Below, piece by piece: positions 24,268-36,516 of a stretch of DNA of 64,000 nt (position 1 is the first letter of the stretch; the number at the start of each line of letters is the position of its first letter). The notes beneath the pieces were generated by a model. That model was not told the origin of the DNA. It made no database searches and saw only the letters and a list, made by a program, of their open reading frames with translations. The stretch lies in the NCBI RefSeq assembly GCF_026213295.1, contig NC_079415.1, positions 30,056,068-30,120,067 of the forward strand, written 5' to 3'. Both the position numbers and the translations under genes were made by a program. This DNA is from Gadus chalcogrammus. Lineage: Eukaryota > Chordata > Actinopteri > Gadiformes > Gadidae.

Positions 24268-25465
24268 CTGGTCGGGTGAAAAGAACACAAGAACATCATT
24301 GTGTATCTGCACCCCTGAAGTACAAGGTCACCTCTCCCCATGTCAGGAGGATAAAACCACACACTTTGTTTAACTTTAAGAATACTTTGTATAACTCAAT
24401 CTCTATGAAATCTCTCTCTCATTTGTAATTAGTGTTGCTCAGTCTATCGTTTCAAACTCATCTGCAGTGGACAGAAAAGCTATAGAGGCTCAGTGAAGGA
24501 CACCAGCCCCTCTCTCTATGGACGGTTAAGTCCTGCCCTCACCCAGAATCTGCCTGCCCTCAAAAATGAAATTATTTATTTCATTTCTATGCATATTTGC
24601 GAACCGCGGGTAGAAGGTTGGGTTACATTTGGTCTGAAATTCTGAATATCCCAGCACTGCATATGCAGCCCAGCCACATCATCACCATTGGAGCACAAAT
24701 TGTCAGTGCCAAATGATAAGATACATGCTTAAGAGAGAGGCCGATTTGTTCTATTGTTAGCGCCGGGCGCCTTCTTGGGTATTTATTTGTAGTATTTTTT
24801 TAATATCAATGTAACCTTTGCATTTTCTTTATATTGATGCAAATGAATGTATATTAGTGCAATTGAAGTTTTTCGGATGTAGTGTGTGGAGTTTGTACAC
24901 AGTAGGTCAGGTATGGACCCCAGGAAGATTAGCTGATTGCCATGGCATCAGCTAATGGTGTTCCTTTAAATAAACAAATTAAATAAAGAAAACACGAGGG
25001 CAGAGGAGGTCCCACCCCCCCTGACCCCTGGAGTATGATGACACATCTTCACCATGTCAGAATGATGATAAAACCTCCGTCCACAGGGAAGCTATGGGCT
25101 TAGTGAAGGACCCCAGACCCTCTCTGCATGGAGTTTTAAGTTTTAAGAGTGTTAACCCCCCCCCGGCCAAACGCAACACGTCCAAACCGTAATAAGGCGC
25201 TGACCCTGTACATTTGTTAAGGTAGGTATTCAGACATGAACTTTTTGTGATGGCAAAACATTTGAAATAAACATTTTAAAAACTACTTTTCATATGATTG
25301 CAAAAGGCAAGCAGAAGATTTGGTTACATTTCATCCTTATATCCCATCACCTATAGGACAATAAAGACCTATTCTATTGACTTTGTAACCTAAAAAAAAT
25401 AAATGTTGTGGCTCACACCAACCGACACACAAACTTACGAGCACAACGCACACACACACACTTAC

Positions 25466-25744
25466 TGATGACTTTAACCTCATAAGTCCCGACTATTCCA
25501 AGATTTGTCTCCAAGGAGAACTGTCCGCTATCAGCCAAGGTCAAACGATTGATGTCAAACCGCAGGGTTTGTGGATCCAACGTTGTGCGTCCTCTGAATG
25601 ACCCATAGTATGTATGGCCGCTCAGATCCCAATCCACCACCAAGGCGGTGCCGCACTTCCACCTGATGCTGTAGATTGGTTTTTCAACAGTGGAAACGTC
25701 TGGCTCCAAGGTGAGCGTTGTTCCCACTTCAAAATATTTAGGTT
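25466..25744 (-). CDS. R2 V exon, pair 2
   Basis: Identical in length, splice sites and, as far as could be compared, translation to the V exon at 23250-23528, including the unpaired Cys in WKCG. Confidence 0.85.
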
Positions 25745-26222
25745 CTACAACAAAAAACAAAAACTTGTTACGCGGAAAACTGGACAACATTTTGCAGTCT
25801 GACATGCTTAGTGCTCATTCATGACAAACGTGGATTTGTGTGACACCAAAGGCCAGCAGATGCAAAGAGGATGACCCACGCTGTCCGTAGCGTGGTGGCG
25901 GCCCGTCCATAGAGGGCGCTGGGGCGCCGCCCTCCCGCCGACCTACCTGCCTGTTATTTATTTGTTATTTAATATAATAATAATCTATCTAATTTTGAAC
26001 AATAATCTGTGTTAATTACATGCAAATAACAATTTACTTTAGAATGTGTACTTTAGAACTCTCCAGAATGATATTTGCATTCCGTTTCACGTTCAACGTT
26101 TGGGTGTAGTAGCCAATAGGCTGTCTTCCGGGAGATCCCGTTCATTCAGCCCAACCGTACTGGAATTTAAGCCAATGGTTAATGGTTACGCACCGGTTGA
26201 ATACTGTCCACTCGTAACATAC

Positions 26223-26483
26223 CTGGTGGTTTATAGAGTGGATTGTCCTTGGGGATACTGGCTTCACTGGTCCTCACACGGGTCTTCAGCCTACAGGAGA
26301 ACTTCTCAGGGGTATCAGAACTGCTGATATTCTTCAGCGCGTCACCCTTGTTCCACTCTCCTTCATCTTTCTTCCATTCGTAGGAGACCGGTCCCAGATC
26401 TGTGGTGTCCGCGGCACACTTCAGAGCACAAGTGAACTCACACAGCAGCGGCTGGGTCATTATACTGGGCGTCGGAGGGGGCT
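26223..26483 (-). CDS. R2 C2 exon, pair 1
   Basis: Third near-identical C2 exon, 261 bp, phase 1-1. Its upstream V exon is the diverged one at 28362-28649, because the duplicated unit is cut off at 27350. Confidence 0.85.
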
Positions 26484-27350
26484 CTGGTCGGGTGAAAAGA
26501 ACACAAGAACATCATTGTGTATCTGCACCCCTGAAGTACAAGGTCACCTCTCCCCATGTCAGGAGGATAAAACCACACACTTTGTTTAACTTTAAGAATA
26601 CTTTGTATAACTCAATCTCTATGAAATCTCTCTCTCATTTGTAATTAGTGTTGCTCAGTCTATCGTTTCAAACTCATCTGCAGTGGACAGAAAAGCTATA
26701 GAGGCTCAGTGAAGGACACCAGCCCCTCTCTCTATGGACGGTTAAGTCCTGCCCTCACCCAGAATCTGCCTGCCCTCAAAAATGAAATTATTTATTTCAT
26801 TTCTATGCATATTTGCGAACCGCGGGTAGAAGGTTGGGTTACATTTGGTCTGAAATTCTGAATATCCCAGCACTGCATATGCAGCCCAGCCACATCATCA
26901 CCATTGGAGCACAAATTGTCAGTGCCAAATGATAAGATACATGCTTAAGAGAGAGGCCGATTTGTTCTATTGTTAGCGCCGGGCGCCTTCTTGGGTATTT
27001 ATTTGTAGTATTTTTTTAATATCAATGTAACCTTTGCATTTTCTTTATATTGATGCAAATGAATGTATATTAGTGCAATTGAAGTTTTTCGGATGTAGTG
27101 TGTGGAGTTTGTACACAGTAGGTCAGGTATGGACCCCAGGAAGATTAGCTGATTGCCATGGCATCAGCTAATGGTGTTCCTTTAAATAAACAAATTTAAT
27201 AAAGAAAACACGAGGGCAGAGGAGGTCCCACCCCCCCTGACCCCTGGAGTATGATGACACATCTTCACCATGTCAGAATGATGATAAAACCTCCGTCCAC
27301 AGGGAAGCTATGGGCTTAATGAAGGACCCCAGACCCTCTCTGCATGGAGT

Positions 27351-28361
27351 TTGGCACATAAACACGATCTGGCACATAAACAAACCAACAACTCCCACAG
27401 ACAAAGACGTCATTCTCGAGGTCGTCTTCAACGAAAAACTTTACTCCATTACTCCACCTACTGTTCTGGCGTTAAATTGCTTGGCAACACGCGCAACACG
27501 CGCAACCTAAAAGGGAGCATGAATTGCTTTGAGTAAATTTTGCGCAACAACGTAACACCAACGCTGAAGCAAGCAGCCGCCTTAATCCACTACGCTACAG
27601 CCGCTACCTCTCAGCGGTTGAAAACATGCGATACATTTCTTAAATAGGGTGTATTTAAAGTGAATTCCCTAAATGATAGAATAAGGCAGGATGGACGTTG
27701 CTTATGCATTTTTAAATCATCATCATTCTATTTGGATTAATGGCGAACAATTCTGCATTTGGCATAGTTATTTTACAGACAATATGCAGAATCTTTTCAC
27801 TTACACGCATATAGACTGCTTGATCTATCGTAAAGGTGAGAAGAATTACGCAAAAAACGCCCCTTTCACGTGAACGCGCACTGAACCAAAAGCGGAAAAC
27901 CTGTTTCAACTAATTTAATCTAAAGTGAGCTTCGTGGTACCATTTAATTTATTTCTGATTGCGAGTTGCGGCTCTGTCGAGCCAGGTTTTCCCAAGAAAG
28001 CCTGGGTATGTTCAGGGAGCTTCGTGGTATACCCCACTGGTGCTTCTGTGTTTGTATGTAGAGTTCAGTGCTTCAGTCACCCTGGATATTCGTTAAGGTA
28101 GGTATTCCGACATTAATCATTTGTAATGGAAAAAATAAACATTTTAAATAAATATTTTTAAAAGTACTTTTCATATAATTGCGAAAGGAAAGCAGAAGGT
28201 GGGATATTCGTCCTAATATCCCATCTCCTAGAGGACAATAAAGTCCTATTCTATTGACTTTGTTGGATTGGGATAACGTTAAACTCTAACTTTGTGGCTC
28301 ACACCAACCGATACACAAACACACAAATGTACGAGCACAACGCACACACACACACACTTAC
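27351..28361 (-). other. R2 intron between V1 and C2
   Basis: The left part (27351 to about 28050) is unique sequence beginning ggcacataaacacgatctgg, which replaces the rest of the duplicated unit. The right part resembles the sequence downstream of the other V exons (ggacaataaag.cctattctattgact). Confidence 0.5.
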
Positions 28362-28649
28362 TGATGACTTCAACCTCATAAGTCACGTGTATTCCAACAT
28401 TCGTCTCCAGGGAGAACTGTCCGCTATCAGCCAAGGTCAAAAGATTGATGACCAACCGCATGGTTTCTGGATCAAACGTTGTGCGTCCTTTGAATGACCC
28501 ATAGTATGTATGGCCGCTCGGATCCCAATCCACCACCAAGGCGGTGCCGTACTTCCACCTGATGGTGGTGATTGGTTGTGGAACATTGGAAACGTCTGGC
28601 TCCAAGGTGAGCGTTGTTCCCACTTCATAATATAGAGGTTTTCCTTGAG
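28362..28649 (-). CDS. R2 V exon, pair 1 (most distal)
   Basis: The acceptor ttttttgttgcag and donor GTAAGT bound 288 bp, phase 1-1. It begins AQGKPLYYEVGTTLTLEP and has TIRWKYGTALVVDW and DSGQFSLE, again without the canonical Cys pair. It has diverged from pairs 2 and 3 (KGRTTFDPETMRL) and keeps the full-length N-terminus like R1, so it should be the membrane-distal first domain. A signal exon should precede it; the only candidate upstream within the window before R3 is at 38979-39042. Confidence 0.8.
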
Positions 28650-29059
28650 CTGCAACAAAAAACAAAAATTTGTTACGCAGAAAACTGTACAACATTTCGC
28701 AGTCTGACATGCTTATTGCTCATTCATAACAAATGTGGATTTGTGTGACACCAAAGGCCAGCAGGTGCAAAGAGGATGACACACGCTGCATGGTGGCGGC
28801 CCGTCCATAGAGGGCGCTGGGGCGCCGCCCTCCCGCCGACCTGCCTGCCTGTCTTTGTTATTTAATATAATAATAATCTTTCTAATTTTGAAAAGTAATC
28901 TGTGTTAATTACATGCAAATAATGAATTTACTTTAGAATGTGTTTAGAACTCTCCAGAATGATGTTTGCATTCCGTTTCACGTTCAACGTTAATCGTTGG
29001 GTGTAGTAGCCAATAGGATGTCATCCCGGGGCTCCAGTTCACTCAGCCCTACTCAACTG

Positions 29060-30130
29060 GAATTTAAGCCAATGGTTAAACCTGGGTTTTTAAGCAAAAT
29101 ATATATAAAAATACTAAATAATAAAATAAATACATATTTCACCAATTAACGTAGTAAAATTGTATGGTTTGGGGCGCAGTATGAATGGGTTCTCTATGGG
29201 TAGCATGGATTCTCTATATAGTATGGTTTCTCTATGGGTTCTGGGAGGGCTCTCCCCAACGCGCTCTTGCGTCCTACATAACTTAGCAAAGAGAAGGAGG
29301 GGGGCATGTTCGATCAAGTCAGGTACTACTTTCCAGATCGCGACTGTAAAGTGCAATTCCGTTGTGTCTTTGAAAGAAATTCCTTTTAGTCGGCGATCAA
29401 ATTCAGACAAATTGGCATTTAAACAATCAGGACGTCCAAGACCAAACAAGATTAAACAGGTTTCTACAAAGGGGAGGATGTAATACACCCGTGGATAACC
29501 CAACCCTAACCCTACCAAATTGGTACAAGAGAAAAAGCTGTCCAGCAGGCAGTGAAGAAGCTAATGCAGGGTTCTGCTCCCCCTGACTCCTCTTCCACCC
29601 TGACGGCCGCACGGTAGACAAAGTGCGCGGGTATGGACTGGTGGGACACATTGAGATGGGATTTTGGCTATTGGGAGGGTGAACATTGCCACTCAACTCA
29701 AACAACTCCAAGATAGTTTGACTGCATTTCCTTTGAAATGTTGTAAAGTTTATGCCAAGATTTACAAGAATACCAAGTATTTTCAGCTGATTTTGCATTT
29801 AATTTGTGCATGAAAAGACATTGTTTGTGCAATGTTGAGGAATGTAAAATGATTGTATTTCTATGTACCACTTTGATAACTCATTTTACTTTTGTAAGCT
29901 AATATTTTGTAATACTTGCAGTCAATAAATACTTGACTTAATATGCTGCCCCTGTCTTTATGTTGTTGCCGGACATATTTTCTCCTGTTTAACTATTTTA
30001 CATCATACAACATTTGTTTAATGTAAATAATTAACTGTGGAGCTACATCATTTTTGTTTATGGAGTTGCAATCTAGTGGACACAAGATGGATCTCTGAAT
30101 GAGTTAATCATCTAACAACAAATTGATACT
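29060..30130. other. Stretch without recognised genes
   Basis: Open frames here (for example 29114-29518 and 29427-29798 on the minus strand) overlap each other, have no flanking splice logic and match no family known to me. A short ccctaaccct at 29502 is not a telomeric array. Confidence 0.5.
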
Positions 30131-30339
30131 GTCTTGCTTAATGCACCTATTCTTCGTTTGCAACTGACGTCACAGCTTATTAAAATTCGTAACCAAACCG
30201 GAAGTCGGCCATCTTGGTAGGAAAGCAATCACAACATTGCGCCCCGCTACACTTGTTTCAGTCACATTAGAGTGGAGGTCATTCAATCGCAAAGCGCGAC
30301 TCAATTGTTTCGCTATTATATTCTTTTGTTTGGCTAATA

Positions 30340-30513
30340 ATGCCTACCAGTTGGGCTGTGCACGGTTGTGCGAATAATTTCATACGGGAGAATAGGAATT
30401 GCAGTTTTTTTAGGATTCCAAAAGTGATCACAACTCAAGGTGAGCGGACGTGTGAGTTGACCGAGGAGCGACTTGGATTTCGAACATCTAACGGGGCGAC
30501 ATGGCACAAATAA
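30340..30513 (+). pseudogene. THAP-domain N-terminal fragment
   Basis: The frame opens MPTSWAVHGCANNFIRENRN and continues CSFFRIPKV, the layout of the N-terminal half of a THAP zinc finger (Met-Pro start, Cys, then Phe-x-x-Pro). The first zinc-binding Cys expected around residue 5 is Trp here. After 57 codons a stop follows, with no rest of the domain, so it is a fragment of a transposase gene, possibly ending at a former donor (caaggtgagc). Confidence 0.5.
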
Positions 30514-30544
30514 ATCTCGCCAACACTCGTATTTGTTTTCGTAT

Positions 30545-30880
30545 GGAAAAACACACTACCCCCAAACCATCCACACGCACACCACAACAACTGTCTATTG
30601 CACAATAGCCCTACCTGTGGCTGCTATCACTACCACTTGAACTCCCTACACTTCACACTTTATTACACCTCATTACTTTTTAGTATTATTGATGCTGCTA
30701 TTTACTTATTTATTTTTATATTTTTTTACGTCGTTTCTTTTCATATGGTTTCTTATCTTTATTTATTTTATCTTGTACTGTTGCTTCTATGTGAATGTTG
30801 AGGAACCAAGCCTAAGATTTTTACTCTTGTGTACTGTACAATAAGATGTCATAAAATTGATTCTGATTCTGATTCAGATT
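30545..30880 (+). mobile_element. LINE-like 3' tail ending in gattct repeats
   Basis: The sequence ends ataaaattgattctgattct gattc, the microsatellite-like tail seen at 3' ends of several fish LINEs. No coding part is left. Confidence 0.5.
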
Positions 30881-31229
30881 TGTGGTAATCATTTCATAAC
30901 TGGTATGTTTTGGGGCTCAATTTGTGAGAGGTTCTTTGCGAGAGTTTTTGCAGGTGCAGTTCTAAATTTGTTACCAGGAAACCCTTAACACGTAATCGAC
31001 ACTCGGCCTGATCCTCGCAAAAATCCAACTTTTTCAGCTTGTAGGGATCGAAACCTAACAGGTTAACTTTCTGCTGGTATCTTCCCCTGGCGGGGCCGCT
31101 TGAATTTGAGAAATATTCGGACATTTGTATCGCACTATTGTGTTCGCTGCTAGAAGACGCATGTGTTTTCGCTTGTGTTTTCCTACCAAGATGGCCGCCG
31201 TCGTGTGGGATGCTTGTGGACAGTAGGGG

Positions 31230-32215
31230 TGTACACTAGACATAAATAGGAAGCAAACTCAGGAGAAGGAATGACCTCTCACAAATATTTATTTAATAAA
31301 TTGTTTCAAATAACCCTGCCTCGTTAAATCAATGAGCTTGGTGTTTTGCTTTAAAAAATAGGTTATAGAAGAAGTCTAAACTGCAGAAAATAAAAACATC
31401 CAAGCTGCCTTTAAGGATACCTTGGAATATCTGTCTATTTTTTAACCATCGGACCCTAGTTTACGACAAAAATAACACAATTGACGGCAGCTCCTTTGCT
31501 GCGTGGTTTTTAGAGCCATGTAAGGATTAGAAGGGGTGGTCGATAGCAACCACCATAGCAACCATGACGGTCGAATGACTGGATGCAACCCCGTTGAAAA
31601 AAATAGAATACCACCCTACACACTTAGATTAATGATGTTTAAATTATTAGGACCATGAAGTCTTTATTTGCATGGGTTTACATTTCGTTCTGTGTAGCAT
31701 GGAAAAATCTTAGAAACACTCTCATTCAGAATGCATTAGTTTACATTTCGTTCTTTGAAGCACGGTTATTTTTATTTATTTATTTTCAGTTTTTGAGGAG
31801 CGGATTCAAAGATGCTACTTTTTCTGCAATAATCCAAAATCCAATGGAAAAACCTTTGGCTTTTTGTCAAGGGAACCGAGGGCGACGCTCACTTCCGGGT
31901 TGGCCAACACACGTCATCCCTCCACCACTCTATACTGTAAAAACACATGTTCAAGTTGAATGATAATGCATGAATTTAGTCTTTATTCTGCCATAGTAAC
32001 ACGGTAAATAAATGGCAAAAAAGGGGCTGAGAACGAATTCGTATATACGATATAATGTTCAATAAAACGTAATCACGGACAAAATACGTTTTTTAGACAA
32101 ACGTAATTGAGAATGCCGAATAGTTCTCTGGGAACGTAATTTTGATGAGAAAGGGTTGCTCTGTCTGTCTTGGTCTCTTTAGCAACGACCTCAGCTACCC
32201 AGCACTGATCAAAAA
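31230..32215. other. Stretch without recognised genes
   Basis: AT-rich; a direct repeat gtttacatttcgttct occurs twice near 31677 and 31740. Nothing else was identified. Confidence 0.45.
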
Positions 32216-34306
32216 AACGATAGTTATGTTATTATAACTCTAGTTCTATGATTGTAGGCGTAGCCGTCTAGTTTCCCACCTGCTGTACCCTCCAAATGCT
32301 GAACGAAAAGCGTGGAGCATGAGCGACGGTATACACCGCGTTATATAGACACGATACCCTGGGAAATGTGGGCGGTGCCCACGCTGATAGGTGCATAGTT
32401 TGAATTTTCAGAGCCTTATGGGACAAGCCCATAAGGCGAAGACGGCTACGCCTACAATCATAGAACTAGAGTTATAATAACATAACTATCGTTCTATTTC
32501 ATGTAGGCTACGCCGTCTAGGCTTTGCCTTATGGGCTAAGGTGAAGCTGCGAGCGGAGCCCGATCAATGTACTCCTGCTGGACCCCAGTCAAAACGACCT
32601 AAGTCACCAGAGCACATTAAGACTCAAAAAGCCAAGGAAGTGTAAAACACAACAGCTTTATCAAAAACGAATTCCTCCTAGATCAAGCAAGGCAATGATC
32701 AAGGGAGATAAAAGTGAGTCTGTGAAGACTCCGGCTCAAACCGTGCTTCATGGAACCCATGAAAAGGAAAAGAAAAACTAGAGCAACACGGTTTCCATTA
32801 GGTCCGCTACCACCGGGGGCGGAGCTACGGAATTCGGCTCTCCAATAATGGGACTCTCTCGGCCGTTTCTTATTTGAAGAAAACGGCGGGAGTGCCACAC
32901 TGGTAAACAAAACCACCAGACAATTGGCGAGCCAATAGAAAACCCCCTAGCCTGTTTTTCATTTGAAAAAAGGTGGGAGAGTAAGACTGGTAATCAAGTC
33001 CAACTCGCCAGCCGGCGAGAGGAAATCCAACCACGCCGCTTTAAAGAACATGTCTATATTCTTAAGCCGTAAAAGGAGTCCCAGACTCTAGCACAGAGTT
33101 GCCGAGTGAGCCCCTGGACATGTCTAACATGTAAAAACGGGCAAAGGGGCCGGGGGAAGACCAAGACGCAGCCGCACAGATGTCTTCCACATGGCAGAGG
33201 AGAGCAGGGCGATGTTGTTGACCGCCGCCGCGGATTGAGAGGCACAAACGAACACCCAGTCCGTTAGGCCGACAATCTGCTTCTGGAGGCGGTCGCGGGG
33301 GGAGGCGGCTTTTCGTTAGGGAGCCATCCGGCGCCCGGACAGAGAAGCGCTGCCAGGGGAGGCTCCAGGCAGCGCCTGAGTATCGGCCCACCCCTCCACG
33401 TTGGTGAAATCTGTGTAGGATCTTACCGGAGCCTTCAGGGTCGAAGGGTCCTCACCTGCAGCAATAGACAAGTGCTGCAAAGGCGGGAACAAGGGGCACT
33501 GGGTAACCCGCCGGGAAAAAGATGGGGTGCGAAAGCACTCGCCCTGCATATCGTCAGATACGGGGGCGAGAGGCGGGGCCGGCATGGGAATCCCTTTGAT
33601 GGCCGCCGCCTCACCCATGATCTCCCGGAAGAGATCGGTCCTCCGGCGCGGACCCTCGTGTTGTATGACGGTGGCGGTTGTAACCCGAGAGCGGGAAAAA
33701 CCGGACGCTGAGTCGCCGTCCAGGGAGGCGTTGATGATGCCATCGTCGATGTCAGGGTCGGCCCTGAACAGGTCGATGGCGTCAGCCAGTTCCACCGCAG
33801 GGGAAAAGAAGAGATGCCTGGAGAGGATCCCCTCTTCAGGCAGCTCCCGGCAGGCGACACAGGAGACGGGGGCCGCCATAGCCGCCGCGGCGTGGTCGGC
33901 GCCGAGGCACCGAAAGCACGCCAAATGCCCGTCACCCGGTGCCAGGGAGGCGGGACAGGAGGCGCATAGGAGTCCTGAAAAGGACCTAGCTCCAGGAGCG
34001 CTCTCAGGTGGCCCTGAAAAGGGCCGTTTGTCCGCGGCCTCGCCCGAGCCCGTTGCCATGCACTGGCTCGGGAGATCCGTGTTGATGTTCTCATCTTCTT
34101 AATAGTAGTTCTCAATTTCTCGCTGATAAGCACAAGTGCTAAAAGAAAAGGGAGGATGAGCGACGGTATTATACACCGCGTTATATAGACACGATACCGT
34201 GGGAAATGTGGGCGGTGCCCACGCTGATAGGTGCATAGTTTGAATTTTCAGCGGGACAAGCCCATAAGGCGAAGCCTAGACGGCGTAGCCTACATGAAAT
34301 AGAACG
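32216..34306 (-). mobile_element. DIRS-like retroelement remnant
   Basis: A near-perfect inverted repeat of about 54 bp (aacgatagttatgttattat at 32216 and its complement ending at 32493) and a second inverted pair around gtaggctacgccgtctagg (near 32510 and 34275) bracket a gag-like frame. Two forward copies of gcggtgcccacgctgatagg (32372 and 34211) add to the complex terminal structure expected of DIRS elements. No reverse transcriptase or tyrosine recombinase frame is present, so the element is internally deleted. Confidence 0.55.
33316..34059 (-). pseudogene. DIRS-type gag-like ORF1
   Basis: The 247-codon frame starts MATGSGEAADKRPFSG and has a Cys/His cluster: CASC, then GDGHLACFRCLGADH. 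That cluster is the usual zinc-binding signature of the first ORF of fish DIRS elements. GC content is far above the flanks. The frame runs out near 33316, and homologous-looking coding continues in another frame to about 33062 (VEDICAAASWSS), so there is a frameshift. An overlapping 232-codon frame in the same region is a shadow. Confidence 0.55.
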
Positions 34307-34309
34307 ATT

Positions 34310-35053
34310 GTTTCTCTCAATCAAAGCACAAAGCAGGAAAACTGATGCCCATAAACTTAACCCACACATGTTGTGTAATTAACAAGGATACGTTGGTGTA
34401 GTTGTGTTGAGGAATGTCACAGAATTCACTGTAAAATCGCCGTTAATGTGCAGCCATCGGGTCTTCCGTTAGCCAATGGGATGAATGAATGCGCATAGCT
34501 TCATACATTGCCGTGGAGGGATTACATTGCAATCACAACACAAACCAGGGTGGGCGGGACCTCATGGCATGGGCCGGAGTCGCGGGAGCCGGTACGGAGC
34601 TGAAATCGCCCGGGTGGTGCTGAAAAACGGCGACTTAAGCCTCTGGAGATGGAAGTTAAATGTTCAAAATTGACAGACCTATTTGGTGCCGGGGTCCACA
34701 CCCCAGCAGGTGCTGCTGCGCCAGAGCGAGTGGAGGCATATATGCTAAGTAACGTTAGCCTGGGGCTAGCTAGGCTACATTTTGAGACATGTCCAAAACA
34801 AAGTAGAAAACGTTTTTACATTGAATGTGATGTGACCTAATTAACTGCATACTTGTGACAACATATTAGCCCAGAGTTGAAGGGCTGTGACTGTTGGTAG
34901 TTGTGGTTGATTTTTTTAAATATGCCGAATTGTGATATTATGGGTTATTATTGTTCAGATGATTTAGCTAAGCTAGCTAACATCTGCTAACGTCAGCAGT
35001 CTCTTGTTGCCATAGCAACAGTAAACATTGACACGGACTCATGAGCTGTAAAT
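34310..35053. other. Stretch without recognised genes
   Basis: No splice-flanked exon or clear repeat was found. Confidence 0.45.
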
Positions 35054-35378
35054 AGAGATGCAGAATCAAGCTGTATTGTAAATGCAGATCAGATACTTTG
35101 AATTTTAGCACAAAATACAAGTAAACCTATAGGAAATTATTACGGTAGTTTAATTGCCATTGAATTTATTGTAATCTTTCAATTTATTTATTGTTTACTG
35201 AGGTGATGACTATTGCATGTGGTGAGAGGAATGCAATATGTGTATTTTTAAAGGTTTATGTGAAGAAACATACTATGTGTGATAAAATGACAATTGGTAA
35301 TTCATGAATGTCTCCTATATTCTCTGCTACCATCATCTCCTGTCAAACAGGTTTTCCTGACCTGCTAGAAGTTCTTCT

Positions 35379-35489
<111 letters not shown>

Positions 35490-35856
35490 CGTCTTGACTT
35501 TGTGATTTTATTATGCAACTTGTTTTGTCTCAGATTGAAACAAAAGGTTTGATTATGATTATTTCCTGATTGAAGATTTTCATATTGATGTTAATTTCAA
35601 ACATCTGCATATCTTTTAAGTTCAATTAACAGTTATGCAGGTAGGCCTTGGGGCTCTTTGGAGACTTAAGTCATCCTTCATGACAGATACATTTGTCACC
35701 AAGTGTCACTACATCAGAAAAGGCTACATGGCTATTGGCTACATATACTTGTCAGTACACAGATACTGAGTACAAGTTCTGTTCAGTTTTTTTGCAAGTC
35801 ATGAATTTGGTGAGGAGTGTAGCTGCTGGCTGCGGACGAGGAAGTACGTTTTTATA

Positions 35857-36083
35857 ACCATAAATAGAGAATACATTTTTTTTTACCTATAGCCGTGTGA
35901 AAAAGTCTAAGACATGAATTACAGGTCTGAATAGATATGCATTCTCATGCGTGTATGTGCACATGTAAACATACATGTGCACATACATATGAAAATGCAT
36001 ATATATTTAAACCTGTAATTCATGTCTTAGACTTTCATACAGCTATAGATAATGTATATTTTTTAAATTCTCTATTTATGGTT
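35857..36083. repeat. Long palindrome (MITE-like), copy 1
   Basis: Arms aaccataaatagagaa ... aagtctaagacatgaattac and their reverse complements meet around tgtgcacatgtaaacatacatg. The whole block can fold on itself and may be a small fold-back element. Confidence 0.75.
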
Positions 36084-36481
36084 TCATAATCACTGAGTCA
36101 CCGTTAAAACAAATGAGTTTCAGCTCTAATGCTGCTACTGTCTGTAATATGTTTCTATTTAGATTATTTGTCAGGATATTTTGTTAGTATTGTCCGAGTC
36201 TGGTTTTAACTAATGCTGGGCTTACACCAAAAGATTTTCACAGTCACAGAATAAAAACTGCAAGAGAGAATTTAGCGTTGGATCAAGTGTGATATTTAAC
36301 AAGGGTTTTATAGATCTGTAGATATGGGTGATGGAGATGCAGCGACCACAGGAGGTCTGTTAACTTCCTGTTCGGGTTTCACATCTATTTTGTCAGCAGC
36401 ACCAGAGACACAAACTTGAAAAACAATAACAGTAAAAAGCAACAACTGCTATTTACAGTGTTGTACTATTATTCGGATGGA

Positions 36482-36516
36482 TGTACTTGATTAAATTGTT
36501 TTAATCAAGTACATAC
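36482..36516. repeat. Short perfect hairpin, repeated in both copies
   Basis: The word atgtacttgattaaa and its complement tttaatcaagtacat are separated by three or four bases. The same hairpin is at about 38287-38321. Confidence 0.85.

Larger units (their letters stand above)
21766..27350. repeat. Near-identical 2,216-bp tandem duplication, 2.5 copies
   Basis: Copies are about 21766-23981, 23982-26197 and 26198-27350 (cut off). Corresponding positions differ by exactly 2,216 bp, and only single-base differences were seen, for example cttaatgaagg versus cttagtgaagg (22888 and 25104) and aaattaaat versus aaatttaat. Each unit carries one C2 exon and one V exon on the minus strand; the third copy ends before its V exon and joins unrelated sequence. 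Confidence 0.95.
30130..31230. mobile_element. THAP-containing P-like transposon remnant
   Basis: An inner inverted repeat cggccatcttggtaggaaa (30206-30224) and ttcctaccaagatggccg (31180-31197) encloses a THAP-type N-terminal exon near the left end and an unassigned minus-strand frame (30894-31124). Between them sits a separate retroelement tail. The combination of a THAP domain and terminal inverted repeats points to a P-element relative. It is not autonomous. Confidence 0.5.

Noticed and set aside
29500..29515. Telomere-like ccctaaccct
   Set aside because: Fewer than three units; not an interstitial telomeric array.
33435..34133. 232-codon frame overlapping the DIRS gag-like frame, and the 191-codon plus frame
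   Set aside because: Shadows of high-GC sequence; only the 247-codon minus frame has the Cys/His cluster.
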